Positions 56,460-64,000 of a stretch of DNA of 64,000 bases are shown here, in pieces. The stretch is from contig OY970823.1 of the NCBI GenBank assembly GCA_963853835.1, positions 61,947,845-62,011,844 on the forward strand, written 5' to 3'. Made by a program: the position numbers and the translations under genes. A model generated the notes under the pieces. That model made no database searches. It saw only the letters and a list, made by a program, of their open reading frames with translations, and was not told the origin of the DNA. Each line of letters starts with the position of its first letter. The first letter of the stretch is position 1. This DNA comes from Calendula officinalis. Lineage: Eukaryota > Streptophyta > Magnoliopsida > Asterales > Asteraceae.

Positions 56460-58564
56460 TAAAAGAGTATTCTCGAGATGTACTTGAGCTAACCGTTGTT
56501 ATAGTTGTTTCCAAACATTCCCTTGGTCATCTAGTAATTAAATATTTACCTAAGAAATTAGAATCGAGCTCTTAACGTCCAGGAAATCATTCGTGAACCC
56601 TTACCACTAGACGATCAGTACATGATTTCATTAGGAATATAATAGAACACAATATATCACATTTTTTAACACAAAATAAGTTAAAAGTTGTCACCCCTAA
56701 AATTAAAGCTTTAACTGAATTCCCAAAAATAACATTAACTTACTTCTTGACCATGAAGTACATATGTGAACTAAATTCATGTATAAAGCTAGCTTGTTTG
56801 GCATAGTGAAGTCGTTTTCATCTACACACTTTTGCATAATGTGTGCTTTTATTATCATGTTATGGTCGGATTTAATAAAAGGTTGTACCATTAAAAAATA
56901 TATAAATATATATACACACATTTTTGTATCAAGTATTTGTACACACCTTAAGACTGATGGAGTAGAGCACCAACGGGTGTAACGTGGCGACATTTAGGTG
57001 GAGTATGGAGAGATAACACGTTTGCACTAAACCAACGAATTTTGAAAGTTGAGGTAGTCGTTTTCGCGATAGGATCCGAAGATTGGCATGTGTTTGGACC
57101 AAATTGACCTCAATATCAGCCATTGTTGCCTTGCTTTTTGAAGTGTTATTGTTGGACCATGTGTATTGTGGGCAAGAGAAAAGTTTGTGAATGTAGGGGG
57201 GTAGATATGGTATTCCACACTCGTTGGTAGGATTAGTGGCAAAAGTACTATTTTGGTCATGAATAATTGCATTTTTCTGATGTTGAGTTAAGAGAAACTT
57301 TTGAGCTTCAAGAGATTGCAAGAGGTGTTCAAGCTCCTTTACAAATTCAATTGCACCACCGACAATTGAAGCTTGGTCACCCTGCAATTGTATGCATTTT
57401 CTATTTTCAATTCATCTAAATAGTAAAAGTATATAATCTTTGCCGCTTTTCTTAGGAATCAAGAATACAAAATATTATGTTACGCTAACTTTATAAAATA
57501 ATTTTAATTTATAAATATACCAAAACAATACATGCTTAGTAGTCATAATTGTTAACATTTTATCTTTTAGAATTATTAAATAAGTAAACGTTCCATTAAT
57601 CTACTAGTCTACTATCACAAACAAAAATTGTAGAAAATAACCTACATATCTTGCATTGTAGTCGCATCACTAATAATTGTTTAAAAACTTATCATATATG
57701 TACGAATAAATCATTCAAAAAAAATAATAACCGAATTTTATGGGATCTAATATTCTCGAGACACACAATAAAATGACAAGAAAAACGATCTCTAAAAAGG
57801 AAGATGCTTTTTTCTTGTTCTTCTATTTATATATGTATGTGTGTGTGTTAGAGATCATTATATATATTTAGAACTTTGAACGGATTATAATCATTTTAAA
57901 CACGCTCATAATATGTGTGTTTTAAAGCAGCTAACAATTGATCAACTGATCGATTTCATAAACTTTTGTAAGATATGTATACACTTAAACAGTCAAACGT
58001 GAAAAGAAAATGATATTATATATGCAACTTAATTAAATTTCCATGCCTAAAAATGTGAAGGGGTTGATTACATATTCATGATCTGTTTAATTATCATTTC
58101 TATCTTATAAATTTCTATTTTTTGTATTTTCATAAATTTGTATGAATCATGAAAAAGAGTATAAATTATTATGTTTATTGTAGCTTTTGTCGATAATTAC
58201 AATATTTATGAAGAGAAAAACGAACCCTTTGGATATAAGATTCCGGCAGGAGAGAACGCAAGGCGGCGAGATGTTGATTCATTTGTTTCCGGCGATTCCT
58301 TTCAACGGTAATGTGAGTCATTCTTTGAGTCTCTGCTGCTTCTTTGTTTTTAAAAATCCTGACCTTTTTCCTCCGCTTCTTTTTCCACTCTCCTCCGCCT
58401 TCTACCACTAGGTTTTGGTTGTTTTCCGGGCTGCCATGTAGTTGTGCCGCCGTGGGAGGAGGGTTGCGGTGGAGGAAGGTGGTTTCATGGCAGCTAAAAG
58501 GGGTTGCAAAGATGGTCTCATGGATTATCAAGTTGAGGAGTTCATTGGTTGCCTCTACATCCAT
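56219..58564 (-). CDS. bHLH transcription factor, group Ia (bHLH94/96/FAMA relatives)
   Basis: Three exons, 58564-58226, 57381-56947 and 56329-56219, all phase 0, encode 294 aa. The basic region [14 protein letters not shown] starts at residue 82 with His84, Glu88 and Arg92, the residues that contact E/G-box DNA. Helix 1 ([12 protein letters not shown]) ends at the exon 1 junction ([18 protein letters not shown]), and helix 2 runs to about residue 138 ([14 protein letters not shown]). The C-terminus has an ACT-like segment ([22 protein letters not shown]... then VYYSI-like LVLYSISLK and [10 protein letters not shown]). Group Ia includes SPCH, MUTE and FAMA and the less-known bHLH67/70/71/94/96/99; the sequence outside the bHLH does not show the stomatal type. 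The exon 1 donor is GTTCGT; the frame requires it. Confidence 0.9.
56406..56461. repeat. (TTTA)n microsatellite in bHLH intron 2
   Basis: About 14 uninterrupted TTTA units. Confidence 0.95.
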
Positions 58565-58671
58565 CTCTCTCTCTCTCTTCTTGTGTTTCTTTTTTGTTTA
58601 TATAGCAAATATTTTTATCGAATAAATAAAATGGATTTTGAGATATTTGGTAGATTATATTTAAGGGCCCG

Positions 58672-58890
58672 GTGTAGGGGTGAACGTGGTCCACAAATCA
58701 AAACCGACAGATACGAAACCGAATCAATTACATGTTTTCGGTCATGTTCGGTTTCGGTCCCATTTTTTTAGCCCAAATGCTCTTCCCTTTCGGAAAACCG
58801 ACCCGTCGCGAACTGAAACGAAACCGATGAATTTTCAAAACCGAACTGATTATATGTTTTCGGTTTGGCTTCGGCCGGTATAATAGAAAT
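58672..58890. mobile_element. degraded hAT-type remnant near the bHLH promoter
   Basis: Starts GTAGGGGTGAACGTGG, like the TAGGGGTGAGCA terminus, and contains alternating AACCGA/TCGGTT words (ACCGAATC, GGTTTCGGT, CCGAACTGA), as seen in the family interior. The opposite terminus was not found. Confidence 0.4.
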
Positions 58891-59034
58891 GTATTTATTA
58901 CACTGTGCAAACAATATAATTTTATCTTTACCACATAATTTTTTTTATAGATGAAATGTTAATTCACACAACTTTGGAGACATACTAAAAGAAAAATATG
59001 GACTTTGGACAATAAAATTGAGATGTAACAAATA

Positions 59035-59346
59035 CTTCCTCCGATTTAAAATAAGTGATACATTGTTGGTTTCACGGATTTTGAGGCAAAATATGATAAT
59101 GATAATTAAATTAGATTAATTGGATAGTTAGTGGGGAATGAGTCCACAAATTTTGAATAAAGTGAGTTTAATGATGTTTAAATGTAAAAGTAAGGGTAAA
59201 AATGTTATTTTACTTTATTAAAATAGATAGTTAGTGGGTGTGGATCCCACTACTTTTTACCAAATAAGGTAAGTTTTCAAAGTGTATCACTTATTTTAAT
59301 ATACCAAAATATAAAAAGTGTATCACTTATTTTAAATCGGAGGAAG
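59035..59346. mobile_element. MITE of the CTTCCTCCGATT family, copy 3
   Basis: 312 bp. Ends CTTCCTCCGATTTAAAATAA and, inverted, CTTCCTCCGATTTAAAATAA are identical over about 23 bp, with TA TSDs. It looks like the youngest of the three copies. Confidence 0.9.
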
Positions 59347-59569
59347 TATGTAGTATTATGCCATTTGGTGTGTGTATCCTCCCAGAAAAGTTCAAATAAT
59401 TAAAGTTAAATAGAGAGACAGAGGTCTTGTGGCATGAAAGAAAGTGGGGGTAGAGAGGACCCATATCTATATACGACTATGCGAAAACAGCAACCCAAAT
59501 TAGGCAAAATAAAATCAATAATTAGTCTTGCATCTAGCTTATCGAATTTAGAAAGATTTATGTTTGATA

Positions 59570-59821
59570 CTCCCTCCGTCTTATAAAAAAGTTCGCATTT
59601 CACTTGGGCACAAGATTTTAGGAGATAATTAGTTGTGGGGTATTGGTAATACTTTTGATTAAAATATAAGGTTAGATTGGAGAGAGAAAGTGTTTTAGTG
59701 GTGAAATCTTTAGTAATAATAATATTTTATTGAGTGGGTCCCTCATATTTGAGAAATGAGAACTTTTTTGTGGGACAAAATTATAAGGAGAAATGAGAAC
59801 TTTTTTGTGGGACGGAGGGAG
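59570..59821. mobile_element. Stowaway-like MITE, 252 bp
   Basis: Ends CTCCCTCCGTC and GACGGAGGGAG with TA TSDs (59568-59569, 59822-59823). Confidence 0.9.
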
Positions 59822-59972
59822 TATTATTTAACAAAATACACCAAGTATGAGGATAATAAAATTAAAGAAATTTATGCCAAGTAAACCATTTTCTTTAATT
59901 TTACATCTTATTATAAAATATCAGACAGACTTTACAATTAGGAGAAAACGTTCATGCAATGTTTTTCACTTA

Positions 59973-61711
59973 GGGTGCGTTTGATACAGAGAATGGAATT
60001 GCATAGAAATGATTGCAGAGAATGAAATTGTAGAGAAAGAGAATTAGTCTGAGAATGAGAATTGACTCTTCTGTTTGGTAGCACAGATACTTCAACAGAG
60101 AAATGCAACAGAGAATCATTTCTCTTGTTTGGCACAACAGGAAATTCAATAGAGAATTGTACTAACTTTATCATTAGGACACATATATTATTTTCACAAC
60201 AATCATTATTAAAGCACAAAAGTTACACAAATATGGCTAAATTAATAATAATAATAATGTACTAAGAAAATCAATGATAACATCTAAAAATATAATTTTT
60301 AATCAAACCATAGACACATTAAAAAATTACTTCAGTCATAGTGTAAAAAAAAGTAGTTTAAGTAATTCAATCATTTCTTGTACATCTTTCGTCCAACGGG
60401 CAAACATTTAACATGATGTTTTCTTGTAATATCTTCTTGAATTCTGGTTCCAAGTCTCTTGAAAATGCTTGTGTGGCATCTTCATCCGGAGAATCCATAT
60501 GTCCCGGATCCATTTTTTTTAACAATTGAACATTTGCAGTAACATCTGCTTTGAGTTTGATTACAGACTTTATTAAAGGATCGACAAAATGAGAGATATC
60601 TATCATGGTAATAGATTACGTGGGGTGGAGGTGTGTCGGGAGAATCTATGGTTTGAGTGATGTCAACTTCAAAAGGCCAAGCATATCGATCTTGGTTTTC
60701 GTTCCTTGCCGAACTCCAATCAATACAATCTTCTTTCTTCAACCGATTACAAAATCGAGCATGACTCATAAATTAAACATACATTTAATCAAACAGTTGG
60801 TATGCATTAACCAACATTTGTTATTCAAACCTTTAAGAGGTCAAGCTTCTTGCTTAGCTCCTAATATGCATAGTAATCTACACCTGTAATAGCTGCATTC
60901 TTAACAGATACTTCATCAATCATCTACAACTTCTTTAATTTCTCAAAATTGCAACGATTTAATATTTGACAAGAAGCAAAAACTCATAGTTCTTTTAAAA
61001 ATCAATTTCACAGAACGATTACTAAATTGATCTTTTACACTGTTTGGAACTTTAATTGAACAATATGAAGTGAATTTAAGAAGAACATATTAGAAACAAA
61101 AGAAAGCTAAAAACCAAAACAAAACGAGTACCAATTCCACGAAGAGCTCTTTTCAACGTTAAGAGCAGACATCAAAGAAGAGGTCCTTTCGGCATTCGGT
61201 ACTTCAATCTGACACTCGTCCGTAGCCTCAACCTTCATCGTTGCTGCCAACGATGACGGTACATCGTCAGCGGAAATCCTGATCGTAAACCTAACCATCG
61301 GTATTCTCGTAAACCTGACGTAATTGTTAGCGACAATTCTTCCAGCGGTTAGATACTAACATAAAAGGCAGGTACTTGCAGCGACGGAAGTCGTGGTAGT
61401 GGTTGCCGACGTAGCCATAGCTATTAGGTGGTAGTGGTGGTGGAGAATTCCCGTTGTAGCGTTTCATGGTGGGGGTAAACAAATGAACAGGTATACACGA
61501 ACGAGTGGGTTTGAAAGAGGGAGTCTACGTGTTTTTTTTTTTATTTCCCAGTTATTTGATTCCCAGCTTTTCTCTCTAGTTAGGAGGGAATCCAAAATAG
61601 AGAATTGGAAATGATTTTTTTTCTTTATCTTCTTTTCTCGGATGCCAACAAACAAGAGACTTCATTTCATTTCTATTTCCCTCCCTTCATTTCTCTCTAC
61701 CAAACACACCC
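59973..61711. mobile_element. PIF/Harbinger-like element, copy 2, 1739 bp
   Basis: Left end GGGTGCGTTTGATACAGAG, right end inverted GGGTGTGTTTGGTAGAGAG, with TTA TSD at 59970-59972 and 61712-61714. It shares the subterminal AGAGAATTAGTCTG and TTCAACAGAGAA-like words with 726-1567. Minus-strand frames at 60606-60367 (DISHFVDPLIKSVIKLKAD), 60769-60482 and 61298-61107 (MVRFTIRISADDVPSSLAAT, ending at a possible GTACTCG donor) could be exons of a short accessory gene, but none is a recognisable transposase. Confidence 0.7.
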
Positions 61712-61714
61712 TTA

Positions 61715-63950
61715 CAGTTATACTTGTTATATCACTTTTTTTTTTTGTCTATTTCATTATAAATTTAAGTGAGCTCAATACTTAAAAGAATTAATATGGA
61801 TTTCAAGAGAATAAAAGGTAAGGATTTCAAGTAATTTAGCTAAAATTAAGAGAAAGATGATATTTACATCACATAAAATTATTGATTCATCACAACTTCT
61901 ATTTCAGTATATTTATACGGTTTATTTTAAAACTTATATAGTATGATGTGCCAATAAGTTATGATATGGCTACCTCCTAAAATTAAATAAAATTATAAAC
62001 GAGACGTCCCATTACTTTTTTTGTGTATTTTAAATATACAAGATAAATTGCAGAAAATTAAATGGTGCATACCACATACATAAACTGTTAAAAATATCAA
62101 AAAGGGACCTAATATGTCGCTTGAAGAAATAAAATCGAACAAAATAAAATTACACAAAGAACATTAAGTTGTTTAGAATCAAACTAAATTAGTCCCACTT
62201 GGAGTTTTAAATTCAGAAACACAAGTTATCCTTCCCCCACCTACTCTACTCTCTCATAGTAGAGTTCCTCAAATTCACTAAATAAAGTTTACATTATGAG
62301 CCATAAACCGTCGTTGGTTATAGGGTATCCAAAGAGTCAATCCGACCCGGTCCCGATTATGCTAATCAGATTGGGTATTCGGTTCTTATCGGGCCTGGTC
62401 CGTCTGGTATCGACCAACCCGATTCCTTATTGGGGTATGGTATCAAGTTGACCCGATTAACATTTAAAGATGTTTTCCTTTAAAATTTAAGATTATTTAG
62501 CATTAAATCAATGAATTAGCATATTAGTAACTACAAATCATTCATTAAAAATCAATTAACAACTATAGTCTATAGGTGATAAATCAAAACCCATAAACTT
62601 CAATATGTTATACTTCTTTTTTCATTTTTTGCTAAAAAAATCCTAAATTATGTGTAAGGCAACCAACCCGATCGGGTTAACCAGATAAACCCGAAACCGG
62701 CCAACCCAAACTAGTGCAAAATGAACCCGACCCAACAACCTGATGGGTGTCCTATTATCAGGTTTGTGTATGTCAAAATGTTGTTTTTTTTACTTCCATT
62801 TTACATTTTTACCCATGAAAAAAGGCATGCAAGTTTTATGTGAGGAGACTACTCTTACAGGTTGGAAAGTCTTATAGTTCTTGTAACATTTTCGAACCAT
62901 TCATTTGTACTTTATAAAATATCATCGATGATGGTTAAAGTGAAAAAAAAATTAAAATAAAAATAAAAATACTAGACTGGGGTTGGTCGTTATATGGTTT
63001 TTTTATTGGATGTGGTCAAATATGAATCCCAATGAAAAAAAAGTAGCTCAACTTTAGGTCATTTCTTTTTAACTTAAAATGAGTAAATCCCAAACAATAA
63101 TGTTCCTTTTTATCGAATAATAGTTGTAGGTTACAACTTTCTTTTTCATCTTTTTCACATTACACCACTTTAGGACATACCTATGACGTGACATCCTAGG
63201 CTGAGCGTTTTTCACAAACTGAACCAAAGTGAAATATGATAAATTTTTGAAACCGAAAATCGAACCATTAATATATTTTCAGTTTAGGCACGCTTCCGGT
63301 TCGGTTTTAGTTCGAGGTTTTCAGCCAAAATGCTCATTTTTATCTGAAGACCGGATCTAAACCAATAGGAGCGAAACCAAAAATCATGAAATTACACGAA
63401 CAAAAACAAATATACAAAATTTAGCAAAGAGAAAACAGGTCAAGACACCAAACTGTCCAATTAGAACCTCCAAGCTAGTGTTTAGTTTCTTCATCTATAC
63501 ATCAAGGATGACCATATAAAATTGCAAATCGGAGATACTTAAAACACTCTAACTCCTTCAACTAAATACAAGTTGGATAGTTAACGACCCTACTTGTACC
63601 ATACTTATCATTAGGTACCCGACAATCTCGACAAATGGTCAATTTGACTTTTTTTCAAAGCAAATATTGTGTTCATGATTGATCATAGATCCCCAACAAA
63701 AGGCTAAGAAACAAAATACAACCAATTACCAATGGGAAAGTGTGGTGTGGTCTCCCTTGGACCAGGGTCCAACCTCTCTGACACCCTCTTATAGTACACC
63801 ATGTGACCACAAGCCCACAAGTTTCTTTCCTCTTAATAATGGCTAGCCTTTTTGTAACATAATTGGGCTTATTGTTAAGCAAGTAGTAATGATGACACGT
63901 GTGACTTGGGTCAACCTTGTCACGTCTCTCTCTAGTATCAAATATGACTA
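61715..63950. other. right-hand intergenic region
   Basis: No gene recognised. 62320-62754 is rich in GACCCG/CGGGTT words in both directions, begins TAGGGTATCCA and ends GGGTGTCCTA, which suggests an old hAT-type element without a readable TSD. 63200-63370 has similar CCGGTTCGG/GAACC words near a single TAGGCTGAGCG end. Confidence 0.35.
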
Positions 63951-64000
63951 AGGTGGTGTTTGTTTGCAGTTTAATAGAACCATTCAGCACTTAATGCTGA
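63951..64000. mobile_element. possible left end of a MITE cut by the window edge
   Basis: TAAGGTGGTGTTTGTTTGC followed by TTCAGCACTTAATGCTGA looks like the start of a plant MITE (TAA plus GGTGGTGTTTG). The other end is outside the window. Confidence 0.35.

Noticed and set aside
58344..58771. Plus-strand frames opposite bHLH exon 1 and its leader
   Set aside because: Antisense of a recognised gene; no domain.
63673..63990. 105-codon minus-strand frame at the right edge
   Set aside because: No domain; it runs into the MITE-like end at 63951.

Overview
The window looks like nuclear DNA of a eudicot plant. It is AT-rich, its genes have many GT-AG introns, and it carries plant families (PLATZ, VQ, group Ia bHLH, KIN-7 kinesin, glycine-rich cell-wall protein) among plant-type transposons. 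I cannot name the species. There is no operon, CRISPR array or bacterial signal.

Genes, left to right: a possible first exon of a gene leaving the left edge (549-469, -); a BOU-like mitochondrial carrier (3333-5094, +); an IKU1/VQ14-like VQ protein (7454-6384, -); the 18S rRNA pseudouridine methyltransferase NEP1/EMG1 (9544-11217, +, 7 exons); a complete 30-exon KIN-7O-type kinesin (21343-14267, -, about 1281 aa); a UspA-domain protein (22562-23793, +); a 45-residue membrane microprotein (24861-24188, -); a secreted glycine-rich protein (27373-26687, -); a Cys-rich repeat protein without a visible first exon (31679-32070, +); an AIG2-like gamma-glutamylcyclotransferase (33257-32667, -); a PLATZ factor (39706-40772, +); and a group Ia bHLH factor (58564-56219, -). 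They are independent eukaryotic genes. I rebuilt splice forms by keeping reading frame across canonical splice sites. The one exception is a GC-AG intron in the kinesin motor.

Mobile DNA fills most of the rest, and many elements can be bounded by terminal repeats plus target-site duplications (TSDs): a 1.2-kb MULE (12845-14044, 9-bp TSD), a 541-bp hAT-type element (25821-26361, 8-bp TSD), Harbinger/Tourist elements (20521, 28424, 59973), Stowaway-like MITEs with TA TSDs, a Helitron (33554-34130) with an in-frame 51-bp minisatellite, and four SINEs, one of them inserted inside a MITE.

The largest structure is a 9.4-kb minus-strand Ty1/copia element (46284-55684, 158-bp LTRs, TSD TTCAG). Its integrase region is missing, and a plus-strand gag-only LTR element (about 48264-53703) lies in its place. 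The long non-coding leader of that inner element holds about eight hairpins whose stems change in a compensatory way, and its 3' part has two copies of a predicted three-way junction. I consider this the most unusual signal in the window.
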